64,000 bases of DNA, taken from the NCBI RefSeq assembly GCF_000149955.1, contig NC_030993.1, positions 3,426,166-3,490,165 of the forward strand, given 5' to 3'. The stretch's first letter is position 1; each line of letters opens with the position of its first letter. A model generated the notes under the pieces. The model searched no databases and was not told the origin of the DNA. It saw only the letters and a list, made by a program, of their open reading frames with translations. Made by a program: the position numbers and the translations under genes. This document shows positions 44,757 to 55,844 of this stretch, piece by piece. The DNA comes from Fusarium oxysporum f. sp. lycopersici 4287 (Eukaryota > Ascomycota > Sordariomycetes > Hypocreales > Nectriaceae).

Positions 44757-47402
44757 TTAACCCTTTGCCGAGCCCTGAGAAAGCTTCCTTTTCTTGTGCC
44801 CTTGTGGCTTGGGAGATGGTCCAGCCTTCTCACGACCAGAACTGGATCGAGAGTGACCAGCGCGCTTGTTCAAGTGTTGAGTCCTGGAGCCAGGTGTAGT
44901 CGTGAGACGAGCGTTGGAAGGGGTACCGACGGGAGCTCTGGAGGCAGAGTTGGTCCTGAGAGCAGCGGAAGGAGCGTTGTAAACAGAAGAAGTGCGGGTA
45001 GAGGCCTTGACCTTGGGAGTAGTCTTGGTGCCATTGCCATGACGAGGGGTTCCGGCTTGCTGAGACTTCTGAGTCTTGTCGTTGGTGGCCTTTTCCCTCC
45101 CTTCGCTCTTGGCATGGCCGTTATCGGTGGTCTTGCTGTCGTTGTCGTTGTCAGTGTCGTTGTCGTTGTTGGCGCTGGTCCTCCGGCTGCTGGCTTTGCT
45201 GCTAGTTTTGTTGGTGCTCCTGTTGGCATTGATGTTGGTGTTGCTCTTGGTGCTGCTCCTGCCTCTATCTCTGCTGCCGTTGCTATCACCCTTGTCTCTT
45301 TTCCCTCTGATATCCTTGTTTCTGCTCTGACTTCGAGGCAGATCGTCAGATACACATCTTGTACGACTCTCGTCCTTCTCCACCGCCGCTGCTTTCCCTT
45401 TACCGGTAGGGGTCCTGACGGCGGTGCTGGGCAATTTCTGAGAGCTAGGAGGAGTGGTGTTGTCCTTCTTCCGTTGCTGAGAAGAAGCCTTGGGATCGGT
45501 GGTAGCGTTCCCCCTCCCCTTAGCATTGTCGCGATTGTTCTTGTTCTGGCCATTCTTACCCTTCTTATTATTTTTCTCGTTGTCATCTGCCTCCTCCGTG
45601 CTGCGGTCGCTAAAGCTATGTTTGCTGCTAGACTCACTCAATCTGTGGGNNNNNNNNNNNNNNNNNNNNNNNNNNNNNNNNNNNNNNNNNNNNNNNNNNN
45701 NNNNNNNNNNNNNNNNNNNNNNNNNNNNNNNNNNNNNNNNNNNNNNNNNNNNNNNNNNNNNNNNNNNNNNNNNNNNNNNNNNNNNNNNNNNNNNNNNNNN
45801 NNNNNNNNNNNNNNNNNNNNNNNNNNNNNNNNNNNNNNNNNNNNNNNNNNNNNNNNNNNNNNNNNNNNNNNNNNNNNNNNNNNNNNNNNNNNNNNNNNNN
45901 NNNNNNNNNNNNNNNNNNNNNNNNNNNNNNNNNNNNNNNNNNNNNNNNNNNNNNNNNNNNNNNNNNNNNNNNNNNNNNNNNNNNNNNNNNNNNNNNNNNN
46001 NNNNNNNNNNNNNNNNNNNNGAAGAGCCCTGGGTCGAGGCTTTCGTCCTCCCATTCCCTCTGTCAGCCCTGTCCGGAGGACCTTGTCGATTCAAGGTTTA
46101 AGGCCCAGTGAGGAGTCTTGTTGCGGTAAAACAGGGACTTCTGATGCTCTGCTTTGAGGGTTTATCCGTGCAAGATGGATCCCACGCCTTGTGGCCTCCG
46201 CCACAGTTACAGCACTTGAAGTCCTTTTGGGCCTTGCAAGTGAATGACTCATGTGCTCCTGCACAAAGGCCGCACCGCGGTTTCTCGGCGTTGCAATCGT
46301 TGGCAAAGTGGCCGGGGTTGCAACAGTTGTTGCAAAACAGCGGAGTGCCCTGAGCACAGTAGGGCCTTCGTCATTTTTCTGTCAGCCTGTGTTTAAAATG
46401 TTTGACTCCTGAGGTGGATGATTACTTACTTCACCTGATAATGATGGTTGAACACCGTGACACCTGTCAGTGCAAGTCGCCTCGCTGTCTTCAAACTCTC
46501 GGTTTGTAAGATGAGTCGCTGATACGCAACCTTTGCCTTGACACCAGGTTCACAGAGCTCTTCTTCGAGAAACCTCTTTATGTCATAGTCGTATCCCATC
46601 TTTTGATGAACGGCGAGGTCGACTATATGCAGATGGTGGAGGAAAGGAAGGCTGGAGCAGCCATGCTCAAGTTCAAACAGGCTTTCAAGGTTCGCAGAGT
46701 GGTTTCGAATGTGCTCTCCAGTGTCCCAGTCGGAGAAAGATATGATCATGTAATTGAACTTTCCTTTTCCTCGAGCTTCTTGCAGCTTGACTGTATCGAC
46801 TTTGGCCCAGGGTCCGCATTGGGCTTGGACCATCTGCGTGAGCTCGATCAAGGTATACGGCTTCAGTTTTGACGGAAATCCAATTCATTGTGAATTTTGA
46901 CCATCACGTAACCAGCTTCGGTATTAACGTTTTCATCAAAGCGGCCAAATAATTGGTCTTCGAGTTTCAACAAGGTCTCCTCGACATTGCCCATTCGATC
47001 AGTGACGCCACCCATCTGTGTGCCAAGGTCTCCGAGGCAAGAACGAAGTGTACCGTTGAATCCTGGATTTTGTCCTGGTTGAGGTTTAGAGCCCATAACC
47101 TCCTGTTGGATGCTGGCCAGTTGTTGACGGAAGTGATCAAAATTGTCGACCATTTCCTGGTGGGGCAGGTCGAATCTGTTAACATCGGACTCGAGTTTGG
47201 ACAAACGCTTCAAGATCGTTTCCAATGATTTACACATCGACGCACGATTGATAGCTCGTACTTCATTCTGGATCTCAGAAACAATAAGAGACGTTTGTTT
47301 GACACTTTCCCACATCCAGTACACAATATCCTGCATAGGCGGGCGTACAGGAGTGTCACTTTCACCTTTTTGACGCTTGTTCTGGCGACGGTGGGAAGGC
47401 AT
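44757..47402 (-). pseudogene. Tad-like LINE ORF1 (gag-type) gene, broken, with an intron-like segment and a long low-complexity tail
   Basis: ATG at 47402 (MPSHRRQNKRQKGESD). First part to ~46866: predicted coiled coil (LETILKRLSKLESDVN) and FDENVNTEAGYVMVKIHNEL. A frame change at ~46,875 leads to YTLIELTQMVQAQ, GKFNYMIISFSDWDTGEHIR and LFELEHGCSSLPFLHHLHIV, the ORF1 core. An intron-like segment 46429-46366 (GTAAGT, CTGAC branch, AG) then restores three zinc knuckles: CNNCCNPGHFANDC, CGLCAGAHESFTC and CCNCGGGHKAWDPSC. A single TAA (46100-46098) interrupts the frame, which stays open beyond it through a 371-base gap to 44757 as a Ser/Lys/Asn/Asp-rich tail ending KKRKLSQGSAKG. Nucleic-acid binding is the expected ancestral role. 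Confidence 0.75.
45650..46020. other. assembly gap (371 N)
   Basis: Run of N inside the low-complexity tail of the gag-type gene; frame across it cannot be verified. Confidence 0.98.
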
Positions 47403-48949
47403 GATGGCGATAGACAAGGCGTTTTGAGGATATGAAGATGAAAGGTTTGAATGGTATTGAAACCGATGATCATGAAGATGCAGTAACCAATCAAGGCTAT
47501 GTTGATGCAATTTGTACCTGTAACGACAGCAGAAGTGCTGGACCTTGCATTGACTGTTACGAGTCTTTTGAGGGTCCAGAGACGCGGGAATGCCCGACGC
47601 TATTTCCAAGGTCCCCTACAAGGTTTCGATCACTCCAAGATCACTCGATGTTCCCAATGCTCCGTCACATCTGTGTAAGAGTATCTTCACATGCCGTCTT
47701 TGCCAGCCTTACTGCATCGGGCTGGGCTGCTAGCACCATACCCCTAGCATAGCAAGGTGATACCGCTCGTGCAAATCTCGATACACACTTGCACCAATCA
47801 GAATATCTCATGAAATACGCGAGGCAAAGGATCCCAAAGTTGTCGAGGAATCAAAATTAACGGGTCATGCGGAACAGTGTGGAACACTACATCTAGACAA
47901 TAGCTTACGGTGAATATCACGACACAGCCTATGTCATTTCCGCATGCTGACCAGGATGGGTGTGTATTCAACGATCAATGGGAGCACATGGCGAAGTTGC
48001 ACCGGGTTGGTAAGCGATAAGCAGGACTCCGCGTAATCCGGATGCGCGGGTCCAAGACTAAACGTTGTGCCTGGGGTTGACGATATTATCGAGGGATCGG
48101 AACGACTCGGCGCAAAGTCAGCCCTCAATGTTGCCGAGCCTTACGCGTAGGATTAAAGTTCCCTACGCACGGTTACGACCTAGGCTTTGCCTGGGATGTT
48201 GGCGCTCGGGTCGTAAGCGAGGCCGTGATGATAATTGCAGGTTTGCGAAGACAATGTTACCCCAACCGTGCACTGCGGATCCCGCCCTCGCTTGGTGGGA
48301 GCGGAAAACGCACAGGCCGTCTCAACGGCACAGCCCGCGCAAGCCGCGATGTGATACAAAAAATTGGTCTAGATTCAAAGGCCCCTGTTGTTGCGCTAGT
48401 CTATTCGCATTGCGCACCGATTGGTGGAGATGATATCAAGCTATGCGACATGGATTCCTTCATTGCCGAGCCTTAATAAATGGGTCATGGTCTGATAGAT
48501 AAACAGACATGCTCGGTCCACCAATGGCATGACAGCTCCTTACCACATCAGGAAATTATCGGATGAGGCTAGCCAGTGAGACGGTTCGGCTGCAGGGACC
48601 GCATAGCCAGGCAATGTAACCTTCACGGCATTAGCATTGTTATCGCGTATACAGTGATCCCACAAAAGATGCTTTGTTACCGACGCGGGTTGTATTCAGC
48701 CAGCAACATCGGCCCATCTAGCATCGTTGATGCCGAGTCGAAGATTGCGACGGAAGAATGAGGGATGGATCACATCACAAGGTAAGCAACGCGGAACGCA
48801 TCAGCTCCCAGCCGGCATATACGGCAGCACGGTCGAGAGTCACAAGGCCGCTTCTGTTGTAGTCCCATTACTGGTTAGAGCCTCGATACTTCGCCTTGTT
48901 CCATCTTGCTTCCGTTCATCAGCTGCAAGGCTGTGTAGTGAGGAGAATC
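47403..48949. other. intergenic, upstream of two divergent genes
   Basis: Separates the gag-type gene (-) and the RNase H1-N gene (+). A gccgagcctta phrase occurs twice (~48,132 and ~48,465). No gene recognised. Confidence 0.5.
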
Positions 48950-50580
48950 ATGGCCAAGTTCTACGCAATTGCCAGAGGTTTCAAGGCTGGTATTGCGCAT
49001 GATGAAGACACTCGCAAAATATTGACAAACAATTACAAGGACAACAGCAGTAAGTCATAATGACAACACCCAAGCCTCTCTAACGTGCACAAACAGACCA
49101 GTCTTTTAAGACAAGGGTGGAGGCTGAAGAGTGGCTTGATAAAAAGCTTGGCGTCCAACACGGTGATTGGCCTGATATCTACGAGGAGGATGCCATTGCT
49201 GCCAGGCATGCTGCCGATACAGAAAAGGCTGCCCGGAACGCCGAAAGCACTGCTGTTAGCCAAGCTGCAGCAGTTTATAGAGCAGAAGAAAGAAGAAGAG
49301 CTATCGCAGAAGCCACTCTGAGGGGTAAAAAGGCTGTTTTGGCACCGGCTATCGATCGATTTTCCCAGCCTACGTCCTCATCTTACTCATCGTTGCCGTT
49401 TTTGCGCGGGCCAGCATCTTTGGCTGCATTCAGGGCTGAGCTCTTGGAGGCATTTGGCAACGTATGCGACAGGTATGGGCTCAGGGACGCGCCGGCGACC
49501 ACCAAGTTCCGACTTCCAGCCCCAGAGCCCTCGTCACCTTCGAGGAGAACAGGAACTGTCAACACTTTGCCTTCGAGCCCACAGGATAAGCTACCTCGCG
49601 TGAATGAGTTCGTCTTCGAGCGTAAGTATCAGGCTCCTGGATCTCCCACGCCATCCTTCTTGAAGCCCGAAGATACTCGCAAGGGTCGCTCTGTCCAAAG
49701 ACGTTCACCCTTCCAGCCTGTGAATTCACCACACGACAAATGGGGCTCGAAGAAGACGTCTTACCGAGGGAGTATTCAACCTGCCCGGGCGGCCTCGTCT
49801 CAAAAGTCTGCCATTTCCGACGATGAGGATGACGCAAGCTCTAATCCGTTCTCTTCCGATTCCGAAGCCTCTGAAGAGTCTCCTCCGAGGATTCAACGCT
49901 CCCGAAAGGCTGCGCATGTGTCTTCTAAGCCTACCGCCGATACCACAAGCTTGAAGTCTTCGAACCGGAGGTTCCAGGAACCGAATTCCGCGTTTTCTGA
50001 TTCTATTACTCAGAAGAAGCATGGTCGAGCTGAGCCGCGGTCCCGTACTGCACCTTCTCACTCCCAGCTAACGCCCAGTTCTCATCGGAAGGGTGATGAT
50101 TCACGTGCGAAACGTGATAAGACTGCCAGGAGTCCACCTGCTACGTTTGAAATGGCTAGCGTGAAAAGGCGCCGTCTTGAGACCATTGATGACCTCTTCT
50201 CTACCGCAAGTGGCATCAGCACACCGCGCCAGTCTTCTGTACGTAAGACCAGTCGTACTGAATCAGTCGGGGAGATGCCGCCATCCAAGAAGGCTAAGCA
50301 CAGCCCAAACAACATCAAGAAGCCTGTTTCGTCTGGGCGAAAGCCCCACAGCGATTCTGAGGATTATGAAGGGCCCATATCGATTCCTAGTGACATCGAC
50401 AGCGGTAGTGATTCTGGGCGGTCTCCAAGCCCTAGGCATAGCAAGAGGAAGGCGGATGATAACCCCGACTCGTCTGATCCCGGCAGCGAGCCAGAGAAAT
50501 CTGATAGCGATGCATCAGATAATTCTGGCGCCAGTATTCCCTTGACATCACGTCGTTCGAAACGAAGTAAGCGATGGTAG
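48950..50580 (+). CDS. RNase H1 N-terminal (viroplasmin-like) domain protein with long disordered tail
   Basis: Exons 48950-49049 and 49097-50580, intron 49050-49096 (47 nt, GTAAGT, ACAG); 527 aa. Residues 1-50 are the RNase H1-N/caulimovirus-viroplasmin fold: MAKFYAIARGFKAGIAHDED, then SFKTRVEAEEWLDKKL. In RNase H1 this module binds RNA/DNA hybrids and dsRNA. No catalytic RNase H domain follows. Instead there is an Ala/Glu helix (~75-115), a globular-looking stretch (PFLRGPASLAAFRAELLEAF), then ~350 residues of Ser/Pro/Lys/Asp-rich low complexity with basic clusters (VKRRRLE, SKKAKHS) and a basic end RRSKRSKRW, probably nuclear. A truncated paralogue lies at 60691-61689. The role is unknown; nucleic-acid binding is inferred from the domain. 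Confidence 0.8.
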
Positions 50581-51637
50581 CGGTAGAACAACATGGTGCG
50601 AGTTGATCTTGGGATTGAAGATGGTGATGTTGTCGAGGTGGACTCAGTTGTTGATATTTTCCTTTTCTGTCAAGTCCTGTTATGTGTGTCAATTGAAAGG
50701 TTACGAGCGGATTTCGGCGACTCTTAATTAATCGTGTCTTTACTAGTTTTTTCAGAATCTCTTGTTACATCTTGCATTTCTTGCTTCGAAATTGATCATC
50801 TCTTACAATACGTCAGCGTTTTCTTACATGTATTTGCTTCGAAACTTTCAATGGAAAGTTTCATTACTTGCTGAGTTGCAGATCTGCCCTCGCGAGTTGA
50901 CTTGAACTTAGTCCAGTGACGATAACACGTGCAATGATGTTGTGGTGTTGAGCTAACCTTTCTTGGCCGAGGGATTGGAGCATCTTATATGCCTTCAAGG
51001 CCGGTCTAAAAGTCATAATCTAGGTTTTCCTCATATCAGCTTTACTCTGTAGCAATTGGTCAGGCATTTTGGTATAATTTCTAAGTTTTGAGCCAGATGT
51101 GTTATTTGCAGCTGAGCTTGTGGCTGAGAGCTTAAACCAGCACAGAGAACTTAGTGCAATGATGGTTCATTTAGCCTTTGCGACATAATCTTTCACAAGT
51201 CACTATTCAATGTATAACGATAATAGAGACTTAAATTTTGATTCTTTTGTGCAGTGGGTTTCAACTTGGGTTAGATAGACGTACGCGGCCTGTCAAATGC
51301 GAAGACAAGACTAAGCAGCTTCAAGATAGCCGGCAAAAGTATTGTTCACCGTCCTGGTAATTGCGATGTGTAAAGACGCGCAATGCCAATTGAGACATAG
51401 AGATTTGGCTCAGAACTCTCAATGGCGTATTCCGGTGGGAAATTAAGATTTCCAGGACGCCTCATGCGAAAGACGCATGCCGCACCAATTCATTCAGTGT
51501 GTTTATAACAGTAACTTTCTACTACAGGAGGATACGGAGCTATGACGAAACAGGAATGCATGGATAATAAGATAGTGATTTCATATTAACTAACTCCACG
51601 GGACACTTCACCTAAGATAAGGCCGTGAAGAAACTAT
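50581..51637. other. intergenic, convergent 3' ends
   Basis: Between the RNase H1-N gene (+) and the VIT/vWA gene (-). No gene recognised. Confidence 0.5.
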
Positions 51638-54600
51638 CTAAAACAACTTCTCGAGCACACTAGATAGTTCAGAAACACCATCCTCCCCAATGCTTTCCTC
51701 CAACCATCCCTCTGCCTTCTCAACCAACATTTCCCAAGTATCCATTTCCTCCTGCAGCTTGTTCTTGAAGAACAACACGGCACAGGCTGTAGCAAGAACA
51801 TCGTCCTTTTCCGAATGGTCCTTGACTGAAGACGGGAGTGCCAACTTGGAAACCTGGTCAGAGGTTACGCCGAGAACACGCTCGAGATCGGAACTCCATG
51901 ACCAGCTACCTGCGAAAGTTTGGAGGGTAGTCAAAGCTTGGAGTGGCTCCATGTCGCTGATGGCCTTTTTCTTGGGAGCTGCGGTAATAGAGGATGCAGG
52001 CATGGCAAAGAAAGCAGAGGAAGCAGCTGGCGCAGGAGCAGGAGGTCCGTCGTCGAACAATGCAAATCCCACGTCTTCACCAGACTCTTCCGCTTCTAGT
52101 TCATCCTCGAGCGGCATAGCCGCAGCCTCAGCCATCTCTTGTTGATACTCAGAGAGAAGATCTTCATCAACCGCAGCCGCGGGGGGCGCAAGCGCTGGGG
52201 CTTGAACAGTTGGTGGAGCGGGTGCAGAAGGAGGAGGCGGAGGCACACTGCCGAACAGACCTCCACTTGTGCCAAATGATCCTCCCGGCGCGGCTCCGAA
52301 AAGACCACCGGATGATCCACTATAGGATGGGGCGAAACTGCGGGCTTGGGCGTTCGAGTTGCCGAACAGTCCTCCACCAGTGTTGGAAGACCCAGGACTT
52401 CCGAAGAGGCCACCACCTCGAGCCGCTGAAGAAAGGTCTCGGTTACGAGTTCCAGCTGTACTTCCGAATGCTGCATTGCTAGAGCTTCCAAAGAGTGCGC
52501 TACTCCTGGCAGCTGGCTGGTTTGATGAGCGAGCACGGGAGCAAAGTATGGAAGAAGGTCCGCTGCTGCTCGTTGCACCGAAGCGAGCAGCCATCATTTG
52601 TGGCATATTACGTTGTCCAGGCTGATCAAGTTCAGCCCCTTGGACTTCTCCCCGCTCTACTTCGCTTCCGTTATTCTCAACAGCGACGAACGAGCACCAC
52701 TTGCCTCCAACTTGATACTTGACACCAAGACGCACAGCCTCACGCTCGGTCATGTCTGAGAAGTGGCCATCGTACTTCTCCCTGAGGAGTTTGCCGTCGG
52801 AGTCCTTGGCATGGTTGAGCCATCCACGGCCTTCCTCAAGTTCCTTGACTTCCTTCCGCGCTGCGAGATAATGAATGACAGAGTCTTTCTCGGTAGCTAC
52901 CGTGATGGGGATCTCGAGTTCGAGAGGGCCTTGGCTTGAGGTGCCTCTAAGGATGACAGATTTGGGTTGCTGTGAGGGAGTGTCCTGGGAGAGAAGGACG
53001 TACACAGTGGTGCGGTTGAAAGGGAAGAGAGGAGGAATGGTGCCAGGTGTCTGGAGATATCGAGGAAGAGAAACATCAGGAAGATGGTCGAACTTGTTCT
53101 CAACTTCCGGCGCTTCAGTCATCTCAGTATCGTCATCATCGTTCGCAGTTGTGTCGAACAAAGAGATAGGCTTTTTTGGTGCCTCAACTTCCTTGGTCTT
53201 TTTTTCATCCTTGACAGTATTAATCTTCAACGCGTCAACGACCTTCTCAATCAACTCAAAGTCATCTTCGGTCGAAGAATCTGCTTTATCATACTTGATT
53301 TCTAGAGAATAGTCGGAAATATGGGGAAACAAAGCTCCTCGAAGCATGCGAACTACCTTCTTGTCCATCTTCTCGTCATCGGCAACCGTTTGAGCAAAGC
53401 CGTTGCCAGCTCGGGCAATACCCTCAATCAGAGAGGTACTGGCGCCTGCTCCGATACCAAGGGAAAAGACTCGCGCAGTACCCTTACTATCAGCCAATTC
53501 CTTGTTGATAAGCTGGAAAAGACGATCTTGGTCCCAGATCTCACCGTCTGTGAGCAGAAAGACCTCGAGGTTCATGTCCTTGTAGCGCTTCTGGAAAGTA
53601 GCCTCGAAAGGTTGGTACATCTCAGTGCCGCCATAGTCGCTGTCAAAAGTCTCGACGTGCTGGACAGCCTTGTCTAGTGTCTCTTGGTTGTAGGACTGTG
53701 ACCGGTCCCAGAGGAAGCTGAAGTGAGAGCCGAAACTGCAAATGTTGAACTTGACGCCAACGGGAAGAGACTTGAGAAAGATCTGGAGAGCGGTTTTGAG
53801 GCCAGGTATCTGACCACCCATACTTCCACTTCTGTCGCAGATAAAAACAATCTCGGGCTTTTCGGCAGGTAGTTTGAACTTGGGGACAAGTGTAGTCATG
53901 ATGGCGCGCTGGTTAGGAATGGTTGGGTGAGTTTCGAGAATAGCGGATGGTTCTCCAAGTTTTGTGGCGACTACTTGGACAACAAAGTCTTGTTCCAAAT
54001 GAGTAGTGCCCTGTTGGAGGGTAGCAGAGGCTCTCTGGAGGGAGGGGTCCAGGGACTTCGTTGTAGAAGTGGTGCCAATCTCAACCGAAAGAGGATGAGA
54101 CGGAGATTGAATGGATTTGATGGCTGAACCGTCTGGCATCTCTGCATCGATGGTGAAAGATATCCCTTCTTTCTGTACGACATTAGGCGAGGGAAGGGAC
54201 TGGGAATCCCCGTATCGCGGCACGATCTGTGTTGGGATAGTGAAACGAAGACCATCAACTTGAGCATCATGCTTGAGCTCTCCAAGATACGTGATGTCGA
54301 CTTGAACTTTCTCGCCAGCGGGGACATTTCCAATAGTGGTCGTGAAAGTATCGGCTGCTTCAAGGGACTGCTTGAATAGACCCGCGGTTTGTCCTTTGGC
54401 TTTGGCTTCATTGTAGACTTGCTGAGCCTTCTGTCGTTCTTTGACTACACCTTTGATGACACGAGAACCGACGGTGCAGGTGAAACCGACGACGGAGACA
54501 CCGTCGTAGAGAGGGAATACATAGCGCAGTTCATCAATGGCTTCGCCGCTGGGGTTGAAAAAGGTCTGGGTGAGGTTGGTGCGAGATGTTGTGGCAAGAA

Positions 54601-54724
54601 TAGTGGTATGAGCCTTGACCTGGACCTGAGGGAGGTATCTGGGCGTGTCATGGATGAATATGTAGCAACCGCATGGGTGGGTGATGCTATGTCTGCCGAT
54701 TCGTGAACCGCCAAAGAGTGACAT
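51638..54724 (-). CDS. VIT and von Willebrand factor A domain protein with GLFG-like repeats
   Basis: Single-exon gene, 1028 aa, ATG at 54724. Residues ~25-155 form the VIT domain (VQVKAHTTILATTSRTNLTQ, FPLYDGVSVVGFTC, NEAKAKGQTAGLFKQ, ADTFTTTIGNVPAG). Residues ~290-460 form the vWA domain with an intact metal-binding site (CDRSGSMGG at ~296, later FDSDYGGTEMYQPF and LTDGEIWD). The architecture resembles LOH11CR2A/VWA5A-type proteins and the VIT-vWA half of PARP4, with no PARP domain. After ~700 comes a Ser/Gly-rich region with five LFG units (SALFGSS, GGGLFGSP, GGGLFGNS, GGLFGAA, GGLFGSV), a Pro/Ala stretch, an acidic patch and a C-terminal helical domain (LTTLQTFAGSWSWSSDLERV). Role in fungi unknown; likely a protein-interaction scaffold. 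Confidence 0.9.
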   Translation of the reverse strand: MSLFGGSRIGRHSITHPCGCYIFIHDTPRYLPQVQVKAHTTILATTSRTNLTQTFFNPSGEAIDELRYVFPLYDGVSVVGFTCTVGSRVIKGVVKERQKAQQVYNEAKAKGQTAGLFKQSLEAADTFTTTIGNVPAGEKVQVDITYLGELKHDAQVDGLRFTIPTQIVPRYGDSQSLPSPNVVQKEGISFTIDAEMPDGSAIKSIQSPSHPLSVEIGTTSTTKSLDPSLQRASATLQQGTTHLEQDFVVQVVATKLGEPSAILETHPTIPNQRAIMTTLVPKFKLPAEKPEIVFICDRSGSMGGQIPGLKTALQIFLKSLPVGVKFNICSFGSHFSFLWDRSQSYNQETLDKAVQHVETFDSDYGGTEMYQPFEATFQKRYKDMNLEVFLLTDGEIWDQDRLFQLINKELADSKGTARVFSLGIGAGASTSLIEGIARAGNGFAQTVADDEKMDKKVVRMLRGALFPHISDYSLEIKYDKADSSTEDDFELIEKVVDALKINTVKDEKKTKEVEAPKKPISLFDTTANDDDDTEMTEAPEVENKFDHLPDVSLPRYLQTPGTIPPLFPFNRTTVYVLLSQDTPSQQPKSVILRGTSSQGPLELEIPITVATEKDSVIHYLAARKEVKELEEGRGWLNHAKDSDGKLLREKYDGHFSDMTEREAVRLGVKYQVGGKWCSFVAVENNGSEVERGEVQGAELDQPGQRNMPQMMAARFGATSSSGPSSILCSRARSSNQPAARSSALFGSSSNAAFGSTAGTRNRDLSSAARGGGLFGSPGSSNTGGGLFGNSNAQARSFAPSYSGSSGGLFGAAPGGSFGTSGGLFGSVPPPPPSAPAPPTVQAPALAPPAAAVDEDLLSEYQQEMAEAAAMPLEDELEAEESGEDVGFALFDDGPPAPAPAASSAFFAMPASSITAAPKKKAISDMEPLQALTTLQTFAGSWSWSSDLERVLGVTSDQVSKLALPSSVKDHSEKDDVLATACAVLFFKNKLQEEMDTWEMLVEKAEGWLEESIGEDGVSELSSVLEKLF

Positions 54725-55276
54725 TTTATTTCTTGTCCTCGATGATGATGATGACGCGGGGTAGAGGCGCTGTTGACTGGCGCTGTCAAAGACTCAAAGT
54801 AAAGTCGACAGCGATATCAGGTGGGGAAGTGGAGTGGTGTAAATAAAGCAGGCGAGAGAGATGGGGAAATGTAAGCCGTAGCAGTAGCACAATGAGGATG
54901 AAGCAAGCTTGAGGCGCAGCACTAGAGCCTGATCCTGGTCCTACAGTGGTAGTGGATGATACGTGATGATGACGATGATGGAAGAAGTGTTTTGAGGAGA
55001 AAAAAATGACAAGTGCTTGATATTACAGTGCATCTTATATGCAATAGACTTGGGCCAATTGTGAGTCAGCACGGGTGTTTGTCCCTCAATTGACATCGAT
55101 GGATGCCTTGCCTGCCTATTAATTCTGCCTAACTGTATGATTGGCTAACATACAGACTGATCAACTCACACTACAATCTGATTGGGCGGTCAAGCCACAA
55201 TTCTGTTGCCTGCTACGCCGAGCTTCCTAAGTACCTTAACTTTGCTGTTTTTCCATGCCCAGAAGATATGGTCATA

Positions 55277-55316
<40 letters not shown>

Positions 55317-55844
55317 CAATTATGCTTTGTTTGTCAGATTGTATCTGCCTTGCTTCTCAATTGGCAGCTCACGGTTAATTTGCTGGCGGGAGGGATCCTT
55401 TGTGAGGGCACAGCCACCGCTGGCGCGCTTTGTGTCGGCTGGATGACAAAGCTGAAATTCTGCCTTGGCGTAACACTGACCTCGATTCAGTTACCTCCCC
55501 TGTCATGACCTCGTGCTGAAATAATAGGTTCTGTTGAGGATTCACTGTACCCAGCAGTTTTGCCTGGTCGACACATTCCCAAGACTGGTCTGTCTATGGT
55601 TTGGCAAACGCAATTCAATGCCCTGCCAAAGATATCAAAGGCGCTCAGCATTCCCCTTTAGCAAGCCAGGCGCGTACAGCTTGCGGCTGTGACAGGATGT
55701 TGGGTACCAGTCCTACCGGTCGTGATTTACTCAAGTTCGACATCCTGACTATTATTGAGGCCTGCGCTGTTAAGGTGGTTGATCCAACGGTACTGTAATG
55801 CTGTAATCCCAGATCTTGCGATGTGTCGTGGCGCGTATGTAAGC
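54725..55844. other. intergenic with a long A-tract
   Basis: Upstream of the VIT/vWA gene. A homopolymer of over 30 A lies at ~55,281-55,314. No gene recognised; an AT-free open stretch near 55,601-55,798 is unsupported. Confidence 0.5.

Noticed and set aside
45076..45330. Leu/Val-rich membrane-like frame opposite the gag-type tail
   Set aside because: Antisense of Asn/Asp/Lys/Thr-rich codons on the minus strand; an artefact of low complexity.
47432..47752. 106-codon plus-strand frame upstream of the RNase H1-N gene
   Set aside because: It overlaps the 5' end of the gag-type gene on the other strand and has no protein-family features.
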